In this document: positions 18,804 through 29,887 of the stretch, one piece after another
Layout of the letters: every line of letters begins with the position of its first letter
How positions within the stretch are numbered: position 1 is the stretch's first letter
DNA from: Comamonas sp. NLF-1-9
Lineage (GTDB): Bacteria; Pseudomonadota; Gammaproteobacteria; Burkholderiales; Burkholderiaceae_C
NCBI RefSeq assembly: GCF_019195435.1
Contig: NZ_CP078069.1
Location: forward strand, 2,480,001 to 2,544,000
Reading direction: 5' to 3'
DNA length: 64,000 bases
Notes under the pieces: model-generated
The model's input: only the letters and a program-made list of their open reading frames with translations
Database searches by the model: none
Told to the model about the DNA's origin: nothing
Made by a program: the position numbers and the translations under genes

Positions 18804-19183
18804 GGCTGCAGCGGCGCGCGCGGCGCGCGTTCCAGCAACTGCGCCAGTTCGCGGCGCACCGCCTGCTTGAGCGCGGGCGATGCGGCGCTGGGGAACTTGC
18901 GCCGATCGAAGGCCGTGCGCAGGCGCACCACGTAGGCGGCGCAGGCCAGCTGCGGCGCCGCCTGGGCGCCCATGGCGTAGATCTGGCGGCGCACCAGGTT
19001 GCGCGTCACCGCGCGGCGCGCCCAGCGCTTGGGCACGAGCGCGCCCAGGTGGCAGCCGGCGCCGGCAAACAGCGGGTGGCCGGCCTCCAGCCCCAGTGCG
19101 TGCAGCGCGAAGTGCGCGGTGCGCGCCACCACCGCTGCGGCCAGCACAGCCTGGAACTGGGGACGGGTTTTCAGCCGATGCAT
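18800..19183 (-). CDS. rnpA: Ribonuclease P protein component
   Basis: Protein subunit that assists the RNase P RNA in maturing tRNA 5' ends. The 127-residue basic product starts MHRLKTRPQFQAVLAA and has the RNA-binding motif VPKRWARRAVTRNLVRRQIY. It lies between rpmH and yidD in the canonical order; the stop overlaps the yidD start. Confidence 0.93.
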   Translation of the reverse strand: MHRLKTRPQFQAVLAAAVVARTAHFALHALGLEAGHPLFAGAGCHLGALVPKRWARRAVTRNLVRRQIYAMGAQAAPQLACAAYVVRLRTAFDRRKFPSAASPALKQAVRRELAQLLERAPRAPLQP

Positions 19184-19241
19184 GCTGGCAGCGGCGTTGC
19201 GACAGTGCGGCCGCAGGCGCGTCGGCGTGCAGCCACCCGGC

Positions 19242-19376
19242 TCAGACGGCCAGGCGCTTGCGGCCCTTGGCGCGGCGTGCGTTGATCACGGCGCGGCCAC
19301 CGCGCGTCTTCATGCGCACGAGAAAACCGTGGGTGCGCGCGCGGCGCGTCTTGGAAGGCTGGTAGGTACGTTTCAT
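19242..19376 (-). CDS. rpmH: 50S ribosomal protein L34
   Basis: The 44-residue highly basic protein has the unmistakable L34 sequence: [18 protein letters not shown], then [15 protein letters not shown], then KGRKRL. It is the first gene of the minus-strand cluster and diverges from dnaA across 287 bases. Confidence 0.98.
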   Translation of the reverse strand: MKRTYQPSKTRRARTHGFLVRMKTRGGRAVINARRAKGRKRLAV

Positions 19377-19663
19377 GTTGGATCCTCGAGGAGTTCGGCG
19401 CCGCCCTCTCGCCGGGCAGCGCCTTGCGCGAACGCGCCCTGCGCCGCGGTGCACGCGGGCCGGGCGCCGCCATGGCGGCTTTCCCTGCAAACGAAGGGAA
19501 ACGGGCGATTATCGCAGCACTTCGGGGGGCGCGGCAACTTCCGGTGGCGCGGCGGCCGCCCGCGGCCCCGGCGCAGCGCCTGCTTCAGCTTGTGGATAAC
19601 TTTGCGCAAGGCTAAAATGGACGGTCTTGCCTTTGGCCCCCTACAACTAGAAGAAACGCCCCG
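19377..19663. other. rpmH-dnaA divergent intergenic region (possible oriC neighbourhood)
   Basis: These 287 bases separate the two divergent clusters found next to many bacterial origins. The interval holds the rpmH ribosome-binding site, the dnaA promoter and a single DnaA box. I see no cluster of DnaA boxes and no clear AT-rich unwinding region, so it cannot be called a complete origin on this evidence. Confidence 0.45.
19590..19618 (+). promoter_or_regulatory. dnaA promoter with overlapping DnaA box
   Basis: TGTGGATAA (19591-19599) is the exact complement of the DnaA box consensus TTATCCACA. The same bases contain a -35-like TTGTGG (19590-19595), followed after exactly 17 bases by TAAAAT (19613-19618) as -10. 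Binding of DnaA here would block its own promoter, the known autorepression scheme. Only this one good DnaA box is visible in the rpmH-dnaA interval, and none between dnaA and dnaN. Confidence 0.7.
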
Positions 19664-21106
19664 ATGTACGAGGGAAATCCCCTGACTCCCAGCGCCAAGC
19701 GCCCTGCCTCGGCGGCTGCCTCCCCTGCGGGCGAGCGGCTGTGGCAGGCCTGTCTGGCGCAGCTCGCGCAGCAATTGCCAGAGCAGCAGTTCAACACCTG
19801 GATCAAGCCGCTCAAGGCCGAGGTGGCGGAGGATTTTTCCCGCGTGACGCTGCTCGTGGCCAACCGCTTCAAGCTCGACTGGGTGCGCGCCCAGCACGGG
19901 GGGCAGATCGCCAGTGCGCTGCAGGCGGTGTATGGCGAGCCGATCGCGCTGGAGCTCGCGCTCGCGCCGCGCCGCGCCGCCCAGCGCGTAAACGCCGCCG
20001 AGCGCCGCGCCGATGCGCCCCAAGGCACCGCCGCCGCCGAGGCCGCCCCGGCAACGCGCGCGGGCGCTGCCCCCGAAACCCCGCCGCGCTCGCGCCTGAA
20101 CCCCCAGCTCACCTTCGCCACGCTGGTTGAAGGCAGCGCCAACCGCATGGCGCGCTCGGCCGCGATGCATGTGGCCGCGCAGCCAGGGCAGATGTACAAC
20201 CCCTTGTTCATCTACGGCGGCGTGGGCCTGGGCAAGACGCACTTGATGCATGCGGTGGGCAACCAGCTGCTGGCCGACCGCCCGGGCGCCAGGGTCAGCT
20301 ACATCCATGCCGAGCAATTCGTCTCCGACGTGGTGCGCGCGGTGCGGCACAACGCCTTCGACGAATTCAAGAACGCCTACCACTCGCTGGACCTGCTCTT
20401 GATCGACGACGTGCAGTTCTTCGCCAACAAGGAGCGCACGCAGGAGGAGTTCTTCAACGCCTTCGAGGCGCTGCTGGCCAAGAAGAGCCACATCGTCATG
20501 ACCTCGGACACCTACCCCAAGGGTCTGGCCAACATCCACGAGCGCCTGGTTTCGCGCTTCGACGCCGGCCTGTCGGTGGCGATAGAGCCGCCAGAGCTGG
20601 AGATGCGCGTGGCGATCCTGATCAACAAGGCCCAGGCCGAGGGCGTGGTGATGCCCGAAGAGGTGGCCTTCTTCGTCGCCAAGAACGTGCGCTCCAACGT
20701 GCGCGAGCTTGAAGGGGCGCTGCGCAAGGTGCTCGCCTACGCGCGCTTCAACGGCAAGGAGATCTCGATTGCCGTGGCCCGCGAGGCGCTGCGCGACCTG
20801 CTCTCCATCCAGAACCGCCAGATCAGCGTGGAGAACATCCAGAAGACCGTGGCCGACTACTACAAGATCAAGGTCGCGGACATGTACAGCAAGAAGCGCC
20901 CGGCGAGCATCGCCCGCCCGCGCCAGATCGCGATGTACCTGGCCAAGGAGCTCACGCAAAAGAGCCTGCCCGAGATCGGCGAGCTGTTCGGCGGACGCGA
21001 CCACACCACCGTGTTGCATGCGGTGCGCAAGATCGGCGCCGAGCGCCTGCAACTGACCGAACTCAACCAGCAACTGCACGTGCTCGAGCAGACGCTCAAG
21101 GCTTGA
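19664..21106 (+). CDS. dnaA: Chromosomal replication initiator DnaA
   Basis: AAA+ ATPase that binds DnaA boxes and opens oriC. The 480-residue protein has domain I ([23 protein letters not shown]), an Ala/Pro-rich variable domain II (about 95-145), the AAA+ core with Walker [10 protein letters not shown] (about 185-193) and Walker [11 protein letters not shown] (about 245-254), and the DNA-binding domain IV with the signature [11 protein letters not shown] (about 443-453). It heads dnaA-dnaN-gyrB. Confidence 0.98.
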   Translation: MYEGNPLTPSAKRPASAAASPAGERLWQACLAQLAQQLPEQQFNTWIKPLKAEVAEDFSRVTLLVANRFKLDWVRAQHGGQIASALQAVYGEPIALELALAPRRAAQRVNAAERRADAPQGTAAAEAAPATRAGAAPETPPRSRLNPQLTFATLVEGSANRMARSAAMHVAAQPGQMYNPLFIYGGVGLGKTHLMHAVGNQLLADRPGARVSYIHAEQFVSDVVRAVRHNAFDEFKNAYHSLDLLLIDDVQFFANKERTQEEFFNAFEALLAKKSHIVMTSDTYPKGLANIHERLVSRFDAGLSVAIEPPELEMRVAILINKAQAEGVVMPEEVAFFVAKNVRSNVRELEGALRKVLAYARFNGKEISIAVAREALRDLLSIQNRQISVENIQKTVADYYKIKVADMYSKKRPASIARPRQIAMYLAKELTQKSLPEIGELFGGRDHTTVLHAVRKIGAERLQLTELNQQLHVLEQTLKA

Positions 21107-21142
21107 GCGCGCTTTCACCACCCCACTCACCAAGGTTCACCG

Positions 21143-22249
21143 ATGATTGTCCTGAAGAGCACCCAAGACAAATTCCTGGCAGTACTGCAAGCGGTCTCCG
21201 GCATCGTGGAGCGGCGCCACACCGTGCCCATCCTGGCCAATGTGCTCATCAGGAAGACGGGCAGTGCGCTGCAGTTCACCACCAGCGACCAGGAAATCCA
21301 GATCCGCACCACGGTCGAGCTCGGCGGTGACGCGGGCGACTTTGCCACCACCGTGGGCGCAAGAAAGCTCATCGACATCCTCAAGACCCTGCCGGCCGAT
21401 CAGACGGTGAGCCTGGATTCCGGCCCCTCCCGGCTGGTGCTCAAGGGCGGCAAGAGCCGCTTCACGCTGCACACCCTGCCGGCCGAGGACTTTCCGCTGG
21501 TGCAGGAAGCGGCCGCCTTCGGCCCGGCCTTCAGCGTGCCGCAGAAGGTGCTCAAGCAGCTGCTCGCCCAGGTGTCGTTTGCCATGGCGGTGCAAGACAT
21601 CCGCTACTACCTGAACGGCATCCTGTTCGTCGCCGAGGGCAAGACGCTCTCGCTGGTGGCCACCGACGGGCACCGGCTGGCCTTTTCCAGCAGCGAGCTG
21701 GAGATCGAGGTGCCGCGCCAGGAGGTCATCCTGCCGCGCAAGACGGTGCTCGAGCTGCAGCGCCTGCTCTCGGACGGCGAGGGTGCGATCCAGTTGCAGT
21801 TTGCCGGCAACCAGGCGCGCTTCACCTTCGACGGCATGGAGTTCGTCACCAAGCTGGTCGAAGGCAAGTTCCCCGACTACAACCGCGTGATTCCGCGCAA
21901 CTACCACAGCAGCATCACGCTGGGGCGTGCGCCGCTGCTGGCGAGCCTGCAGCGCTCGGCCATCATGACCAGCGAAAAGTTCAAGGGCGTGCGCCTGAAC
22001 ATCGAGCCCGGCAGCTTGCGCGTGTCCAGCAACAACGCCGAGCAGGAAGAGGCGATGGACGAGCTCGACATCGACTACGACGGCGAGCCGATCGAGATCG
22101 GCTTCAACGTCACCTACCTGATCGATGCGCTTGCCAACATGGGCCAGGAGATGGTGCGCATCGACCTGCAGGACGGCAACAGTTCCGTGGTCTTTCAGAT
22201 CCCCGGCAACGAGCAATTCAAATACGTCGTGATGCCCATGCGGATTTGA
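21143..22249 (+). CDS. dnaN: DNA polymerase III beta subunit (sliding clamp)
   Basis: Ring-shaped processivity clamp. The 368-residue product begins MIVLKSTQDKFLAVLQAVSGIVERRHTVPILANVLI and ends in the conserved VVMPMRI. Length is exactly that of the family. The gene follows dnaA by 36 bases. Its stop TGA lies inside a 46-bp dispersed repeat, so the repeat has inserted at, or supplied, the end of the gene without changing the conserved C-terminus. Confidence 0.98.
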   Translation: MIVLKSTQDKFLAVLQAVSGIVERRHTVPILANVLIRKTGSALQFTTSDQEIQIRTTVELGGDAGDFATTVGARKLIDILKTLPADQTVSLDSGPSRLVLKGGKSRFTLHTLPAEDFPLVQEAAAFGPAFSVPQKVLKQLLAQVSFAMAVQDIRYYLNGILFVAEGKTLSLVATDGHRLAFSSSELEIEVPRQEVILPRKTVLELQRLLSDGEGAIQLQFAGNQARFTFDGMEFVTKLVEGKFPDYNRVIPRNYHSSITLGRAPLLASLQRSAIMTSEKFKGVRLNIEPGSLRVSSNNAEQEEAMDELDIDYDGEPIEIGFNVTYLIDALANMGQEMVRIDLQDGNSSVVFQIPGNEQFKYVVMPMRI

Positions 22250-22290
22250 TAGCTTGAGGCGCTTGCTGCACAAGCGCTGGAGCCCGATTT
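22245..22290 (+). repeat. 46-bp dispersed GATAGCT repeat, copy 2
   Basis: Starts TTTGATAGCTTGAGGC and ends GGAGCCCGATTT. The palindromic core is GCGCTTG-CTGCA-CAAGCGC. It spans the dnaN stop codon (22247-22249) and the start of the dnaN-gyrB spacer. Confidence 0.85.
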
Positions 22291-22297
22291 CTCATGA

Positions 22298-24928
<2,631 letters not shown>

Positions 24929-25154
24929 ACGTGTTTGCAGAAGGACCCGCAAGCTGAGGAATCGGGACCCATGAGGTGAGAAACTGATGAGCCGGAGACA
25001 GCGTGACCACCAGCGCCAAAATCCGCGAACGGTGCTGTCCGATGCAGCGCTTGGCCGCTTTTCCGGTTGATCGTCCCTTGTTGCAATTCGGTCCTTTCAA
25101 GGCGGCGCTGAATGCGTCGCTGGTTTGACCGCCCCGCACGCGCCGGTTCACGCC

Positions 25155-26528
25155 ATGCCCAGTCCCGCTCCTGCCCCAAGCCCCATGCCCGCACCCGGCG
25201 GGCGACGCTCCTGGCTTGCCGCCTGGCGGGTCTATCTGGAGCCCGCCAGCCTGCGCATGCTCACGCTGGGATTTGCCGCCGGGCTGCCGCTCCTGCTGGT
25301 GCTGGGCACGCTGTCGTTTCGCCTGCGCGAGGCGGGCATCGACCGCACCACGATTGGTTATCTCTCCTGGGTAGGCCTTGCCTATGCTTTCAAGTGGGCC
25401 TGGTCGCCGCTGGTGGACCGGCTGGCGCTGCCCGGGCTCACGCGCCTGCTCGGGCGCCGGCGCAGCTGGCTGCTGCTGGCGCAGGGCCTGGTGATGGCCG
25501 GTCTCGTGGGCATGGCGCTGGTCGATCCGCGCGATGCCCTCGGCCCCATGGTGTGGTTTGCGCTGCTGGTAGCGTTCGGCTCGGCCACGCAAGACATCGC
25601 GCTGGACGCGTTTCGCATCGAATCGGCCGACGCCGACCGCCAGGCGGCGCTGGCCGCAACCTACCAGACCGGCTACCGCCTCGCGATGATCTGGGCCGGC
25701 GCCGGGGTGTTGTGGATCGCGGCGCGCGCCGAGGTCGCGGGCGCGGGCGGCTACCAGCTCGGCGCCTGGCGCGCCGCCTACCTGGTCATGGCCGCGTCCA
25801 TGCTGGTGGGCACGCTCACCGTGCTGCTCTCGCCCGAGCCCGCGCCGCGCCCGCTCGCGCCGGCGAAGAACCTGGGCGAATGGCTCCGCGGCGCGGTGCT
25901 CGCGCCCTTTGCCGACTTCATCCAGCGCTACCGCTGGCAGGCGGCGCTGATCCTCTCGCTCATCGCCATCTACCGCATCAGCGACGTGGTGATGGGCATC
26001 ATGGCCAACCCCTTCTACGTGGACATGGGCTACACCAAGGACGAGGTGGCGGCCGTCACCAAGGTCTTCGGCGTGGTCATGACGCTGGCCGGCGCCTTCG
26101 TGGGCGGCGTGCTCTCGATGCGCCTGGGCGTGATGCGCGTGCTGATGCTGGGCGCGGTGCTCTCGGCCGGCAGCAATCTGTTGTTCGCCTGGCTGGCCAC
26201 GCGCGGGCACGACCTCACCGGCCTGATCGGCGTGATCTCGGCCGACAACCTCGCGGGCGGCATCGCCTCGGCGGCCTTCATCGCCTATCTGTCGAGTCTG
26301 ACCAACGTGCAGTACTCGGCCACGCAGTACGCGCTGTTCTCCTCGATGATGCTGCTGCTGCCCAAGTGGCTGGCGGGCTTTTCGGGCCAGTTTGTCGATG
26401 CCCACGGCTATGGCCCGTTTTTCATCGGCACGGCACTGCTGGGGCTGCCGGTGCTGGTGCTGGTGGCGCTGGCGGCACGCGCGCAAAGGTCCGCTAGCCG
26501 ATCCCCCTTACCGCAGTCTGACTACTAG
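25155..26528 (+). CDS. ampG: AmpG-type MFS permease
   Basis: A 457-residue inner-membrane transporter with about 12-14 hydrophobic segments. The first segments (LEPASLRMLTLGFAAGLPLLL, LREAGIDRTTIGYLSWVGLAYAFKWAWSPLVD) and the DIALDAFRIE segment are characteristic of AmpG, which imports GlcNAc-anhydroMurNAc muropeptides for cell-wall recycling. ATG 25155 is preferred; an in-frame TTG at 25125 is possible. The 226 bases between gyrB and this gene show no feature I can name. The nearby amgK (34144) belongs to the same recycling pathway. Confidence 0.88.
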   Translation: MPSPAPAPSPMPAPGGRRSWLAAWRVYLEPASLRMLTLGFAAGLPLLLVLGTLSFRLREAGIDRTTIGYLSWVGLAYAFKWAWSPLVDRLALPGLTRLLGRRRSWLLLAQGLVMAGLVGMALVDPRDALGPMVWFALLVAFGSATQDIALDAFRIESADADRQAALAATYQTGYRLAMIWAGAGVLWIAARAEVAGAGGYQLGAWRAAYLVMAASMLVGTLTVLLSPEPAPRPLAPAKNLGEWLRGAVLAPFADFIQRYRWQAALILSLIAIYRISDVVMGIMANPFYVDMGYTKDEVAAVTKVFGVVMTLAGAFVGGVLSMRLGVMRVLMLGAVLSAGSNLLFAWLATRGHDLTGLIGVISADNLAGGIASAAFIAYLSSLTNVQYSATQYALFSSMMLLLPKWLAGFSGQFVDAHGYGPFFIGTALLGLPVLVLVALAARAQRSASRSPLPQSDY

Positions 26529-26593
26529 GCAAATCTGCGACAAAGTCCTACAGTAGCCCGCCGCACACGCGGCCAAAGGGGGACACGGGACAA

Positions 26594-27775
26594 ATGCAGG
26601 CTTGGCCTACGGGGCGCGCCAGCCTGGGCGCTGGCATGCGGCGCGCGCTGCTGGGCAGCGACGCGCGGCTGCGCCGACCGCTGGCGCTGACGCTGCTGAC
26701 CTGCGCGGTGATGGCCGCGAGCATCGTGTCCATGGAGTGGGTGGCCGCCGCCGGCCTGGCGCAGGCCCGACCCGTGCGTTGGTGGGCCTTGATGAACGGC
26801 TTGTGGGCGCTGGGCTGCTTTGCGCTGATCCGCAGCGGTCGCACGCGCCGCTGGCGCGACCCGGCCTTCACCGCGGTGCAGATCGGCGCCGCCTTCACGA
26901 GCAACGCCGTCGCCTACGTGATTGCGGGCCAGGCGCGCGGCATCGTGCTGCCGCTGCTGGCTCTGGTGATGGTGTTTGGCGTGTTCAACCTGAGCGAGCG
27001 CCAGATCAAGGCGCTGCTCGCCTATAGCCTGACGCTGTACGCGCTGGCCGGCGCGGTGATTCAGTGGGGCACGCAGGACGCGCCGGCTCCGGCGCTGGCC
27101 ACGGTGTACATGCTGGCCGTCGTCGTGGTGCTGACCAGCAGCACGGTGCTGGCGCTGCGCATCCGCGCCATGCGCCAGTTGCTCAAGCGCCAGAAGCAGG
27201 AGCTGGCCAGCGCCGTGCGCCACATCCACGCGCTGGCCACGCGCGACGAGCTCACGGGCCTGCCCAATCGGCGCTACATGCAGGAGGCGCTGCGCGTGGC
27301 CTGCCTGAGCGCCCAGCGCAGCGGGCGCCCCCTGCTGCTTGCGCAGCTGGATCTGGACCATTTCAAGCAGGTCAACGACACCTACGGGCACGCGGTCGGC
27401 GACCAGGTGCTCAAGACTTTTGCCGCCGCAGCCCGGCAGAGCCTGCGCGCCAGCGACGTGCTGGCGCGCTGGGGCGGGGAAGAGTTCGTGCTGATGCTGG
27501 TCGACACCACGCCCGAGCAAGGGCTGGCGTTGCTCGAGCGCCTGCGTGCGGCGGTGGCGCAGGCGCCCTTGTCCCTGCAGGACGGCACCCGCCTCGCGGT
27601 GACGGCTTCGATCGGCGTCGCGCTGCTGGGCAGCGACGAGGTGTGCGACGCCTTGCTCAAGCGCAGCGACGATGCGCTCTACCGCGCCAAGGGCCTCGGG
27701 CGCGACCGCATTGCCTGCGCGCAGCCGGCGCCTGCGGCCTGCGCGGCGGCAGACGCCGCAGCCTGCGCCTGTTAG
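26594..27775 (+). CDS. Membrane-bound diguanylate cyclase (GGDEF)
   Basis: A 393-residue protein with about six transmembrane segments (residues 30-205) that form an uncharacterised sensor region, a short coiled linker (RAMRQLLKRQKQELASAVRH), and a GGDEF domain from ATRDELTGLPNRRYM to ALYRAKGLGRDRIA. The active-site loop is RWGGEEF and the upstream metal-binding DLDHFKQVNDTYGH is intact, so c-di-GMP synthesis is expected. No obvious allosteric RxxD inhibitory site is placed in front of the loop. The C-terminal tail is Ala/Cys-rich. The stop overlaps the convergent SUMF1 gene by 4 bases. Confidence 0.92.
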   Translation: MQAWPTGRASLGAGMRRALLGSDARLRRPLALTLLTCAVMAASIVSMEWVAAAGLAQARPVRWWALMNGLWALGCFALIRSGRTRRWRDPAFTAVQIGAAFTSNAVAYVIAGQARGIVLPLLALVMVFGVFNLSERQIKALLAYSLTLYALAGAVIQWGTQDAPAPALATVYMLAVVVVLTSSTVLALRIRAMRQLLKRQKQELASAVRHIHALATRDELTGLPNRRYMQEALRVACLSAQRSGRPLLLAQLDLDHFKQVNDTYGHAVGDQVLKTFAAAARQSLRASDVLARWGGEEFVLMLVDTTPEQGLALLERLRAAVAQAPLSLQDGTRLAVTASIGVALLGSDEVCDALLKRSDDALYRAKGLGRDRIACAQPAPAACAAADAAACAC

Positions 27776-28839
27776 GGCTGCGAAGCGGCGCTTTCGCGCA
27801 CCAGCCGAAAGCCGACCAGCACGTAACGCGTCTGCGGCGTGTTCCAGTTGCGAAACGCGACGCGCGCATACAACGGCCAGGTGTGCCAGGAGCCGCCGCG
27901 GCGCACGCGCACCTGGCCTTCGCTCGGGCCCTGCGGGTCGTCCACGGGCGAGCGCGCGTAGTAGTCCTCGCCATACCAGTCGGCGCACCACTCCCAGGCG
28001 TTGCCGATCATGTCGTACAGGCCCCAGGCGTTGGGCGCAAAACTGGCCACGGGGGCGGTGAAGACAAAGCCGTCTTCGCCCGGCGCGGCCTCGTCCTGCC
28101 ACTGCGGCCACAGCCGCGCGGTTTCGCGCGCAAAGGTGTTGGCGCTGGCCAGCAGCACGGCCGGATCGTCGCCCGGCGGGTAGCGCGTGCGCGTGCCGGC
28201 GCGCGCGGCGTATTCCCATTCGGCCTCGGTGGGCAGGCGGTAGACCACGCCCTCTTGGTCGCTGAGCCAGCGCGCCATGGCCAGCGCGTCGTTGTGGCTC
28301 ACGTTGACCACGGGGTGTGCATCGGTCTGCGCAAAACCCGGGTTCTGCCAGGAATAGCGCGCGTCGCGCCCCTCAAAGGCGTCGTGGCGCACGCTGCGCG
28401 CAGGGTCGTAGGCAGGGTTGTAGCCGTAGCCGCCCGTGCCATCGCGCACCGATTCGGGCACGTAGCCAGAGCGCTGCACAAAGCGGCGAAACTGCCCGAC
28501 GGTGACCTCGGTCTGGCCCATCCAGAAGCCGCGCGTGATGCGCACGCGGTGCACCGGCGCTTCGTCGGCCAGGCCGCGCAGGCGCCGCATCTGGGCATGC
28601 GGATAGACGTGGGCCAGCTGCTCGGGCTCTTCGTCGCTGCCCATGAGAAATTCCCCTGCGGGAATGGCGACGAAGCGCAGCCCGAGGCCGTCGACCAGGC
28701 CCGCGCCCGGCGGCTGCGGCGCAGCGCAGCCGACCAAGGCCGCCGCCAGCAGCACCAGGCCCGGCCGCACGGCATAGTGCAAGAATCGGCCTGCAGCGCT
28801 TGTCCAACAAGCGCCTCCAGCTATCAATCCAGAAGTCAT
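27772..28839 (-). CDS. SUMF1/formylglycine-generating-enzyme family lipoprotein
   Basis: A 355-residue exported protein. The FGE-sulfatase domain covers about 50-350 (VAIPAGEFLMGSDEE, TRGFWMGQTEVTVGQF, YRLPTEAEWEYAARAG, NAWEWCADWYGEDYY, VRRGGSWHTWP, VGFRLVRE). Lipobox LVGC is present. The only ATG (28839) lies upstream of a 46-bp dispersed repeat that would encode residues 5-19, so the native start may instead be GTG 28770 (VRPGLVLLAAALVGC), which gives a normal short signal peptide. No partner sulfatase or kinase is adjacent, so the substrate is unknown; many such proteins are not true FGEs. Confidence 0.85.
   Translation of the reverse strand: MTSGLIAGGACWTSAAGRFLHYAVRPGLVLLAAALVGCAAPQPPGAGLVDGLGLRFVAIPAGEFLMGSDEEPEQLAHVYPHAQMRRLRGLADEAPVHRVRITRGFWMGQTEVTVGQFRRFVQRSGYVPESVRDGTGGYGYNPAYDPARSVRHDAFEGRDARYSWQNPGFAQTDAHPVVNVSHNDALAMARWLSDQEGVVYRLPTEAEWEYAARAGTRTRYPPGDDPAVLLASANTFARETARLWPQWQDEAAPGEDGFVFTAPVASFAPNAWGLYDMIGNAWEWCADWYGEDYYARSPVDDPQGPSEGQVRVRRGGSWHTWPLYARVAFRNWNTPQTRYVLVGFRLVRESAASQP
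28783..28828 (-). repeat. 46-bp dispersed GATAGCT repeat, copy 4 (reverse)
   Basis: On the minus strand it begins ATTGATAGCTGGAGGC and ends GCAGGCCGATTC. The core GCGCTTG-TTGGA-CAAGCGC is palindromic. It overlaps the N-terminal codons of the annotated SUMF1 frame. Confidence 0.85.
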
Positions 28840-28901
28840 CTTTTACTCAGGCTTTACACTGGCTTCAACACCGCGAGAAGGCAGGCACGCAGGATAAGGC
28901 C

Positions 28902-29618
28902 ATGAGCGCACAGCTGTTGATGATCGAAGACGACCACCGCCTCGCGCAGATGGTGGTGCAGTACCTGCAGCAATCGGCGCTGCAGGTCGAGCACGTGGAC
29001 AACGCCGCCGCCGGCCTGGCACGGCTGGAGACCCCGGGCGCGCAGACCCTGCCCGACCTGGTGATTCTGGACCTGATGCTGCCCGACATGGACGGGCTGG
29101 AAGTCTGCCGGCGCCTGCGCGCGCTGCCCGGCAACGCCGGCAAGGTGCCGATACTGATGCTGACGGCCAAGGGCGACCCCATGGACCGCGTGATCGGCCT
29201 GGAGGTGGGCGCGGACGACTACCTGCCCAAGCCCTTCGAGCCGCGCGAGCTGCTGGCGCGTATCCGCGCCATCCTGCGCCGGCGCGAAAGCGGCGCGCAG
29301 CAGGCGGCCAACGTCATGCGTTTCGGCAGCCTGGAGATCGACCGCGACGCACGCACGGTGAGCGTGGGCGGCGCGCCGGCCGAGCTCACCTCCTACCAGT
29401 TCGACCTGCTGGTGACGCTGGCCGAGCGGGCCGGGCGCGTGCTCACGCGCGACCAGATCATGGAAGCCGTGCGCGGGCGCGAGCTGGAGGCCTTTGATCG
29501 CTCCATCGACGTGCACATGGGCCGCATCCGCGCTGCGATCGAAGCCGACGTGAAGAACCCCAAGCGCATCCTCACCGTGCGCGGCGTGGGCTACGTGTTT
29601 GCCAAGCACCAGGACTGA
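28902..29618 (+). CDS. OmpR-family response regulator
   Basis: A 238-residue cytosolic transcription factor. The receiver domain (1-120) has the acidic pair ED in MIEDDHRL, the phospho-acceptor Asp57 in DLVILDLMLPDMDG, and the conserved lysine in DDYLPKPFEP. The winged-helix DNA-binding domain (about 135-235) ends with the typical RTVRGVGYVFA. ATG 28902 starts the receiver exactly. The cognate sensor kinase gene lies downstream, but the two are separated by 269 bases that contain a long imperfect palindrome. Confidence 0.94.
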   Translation: MSAQLLMIEDDHRLAQMVVQYLQQSALQVEHVDNAAAGLARLETPGAQTLPDLVILDLMLPDMDGLEVCRRLRALPGNAGKVPILMLTAKGDPMDRVIGLEVGADDYLPKPFEPRELLARIRAILRRRESGAQQAANVMRFGSLEIDRDARTVSVGGAPAELTSYQFDLLVTLAERAGRVLTRDQIMEAVRGRELEAFDRSIDVHMGRIRAAIEADVKNPKRILTVRGVGYVFAKHQD

Positions 29619-29777
29619 GAGCTTGAGAGGCAATTCCCCATGCCCGCCCTGCACGCCAAAACACCGCCACTCTTCGTTGCAAATACTCGCCATGGCCCCA
29701 GCCATGACTGCGTTTTGCGTCTCGATGGGCGGCGTTTTGACGCGCCTTTCGGGCACGGACAATTTCCTCTCAAGCTC
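29619..29777. repeat. 159-bp imperfect palindromic (MITE-like) element
   Basis: The ends GAGCTTGAGAGG (29619-29630) and CCTCTCAAGCTC (29766-29777) are perfect 12-bp inverted repeats. Similarity between the two arms continues inward in blocks (AATT; CC.TGCCCG; CAAAAC.CCGCC; CATGGC at the centre), so the whole element could fold as one long hairpin. TGA flanks both ends, the left one being the stop codon of the response regulator. No coding capacity. Confidence 0.6.
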
Positions 29778-29887
29778 TGAGCATGGCTGAAGCTCTCAAG
29801 TCGCACGTGCGGCCAACACCGAGCCGCTGGCGCCACGTTGGCCCCGGGCGCGCAGACGGCCCTGCCTGAGCCCGGAGCACCTGCGCC

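Noticed and set aside
19377..19663. A complete oriC between rpmH and dnaA
   Set aside because: Only one good DnaA box and no AT-rich unwinding element could be seen.
24929..25154. A gene or RNA between gyrB and the AmpG gene
   Set aside because: No start with ribosome-binding site, no tRNA fold and no terminator-like hairpin; a frame running antisense through the AmpG gene crosses it but is a shadow.
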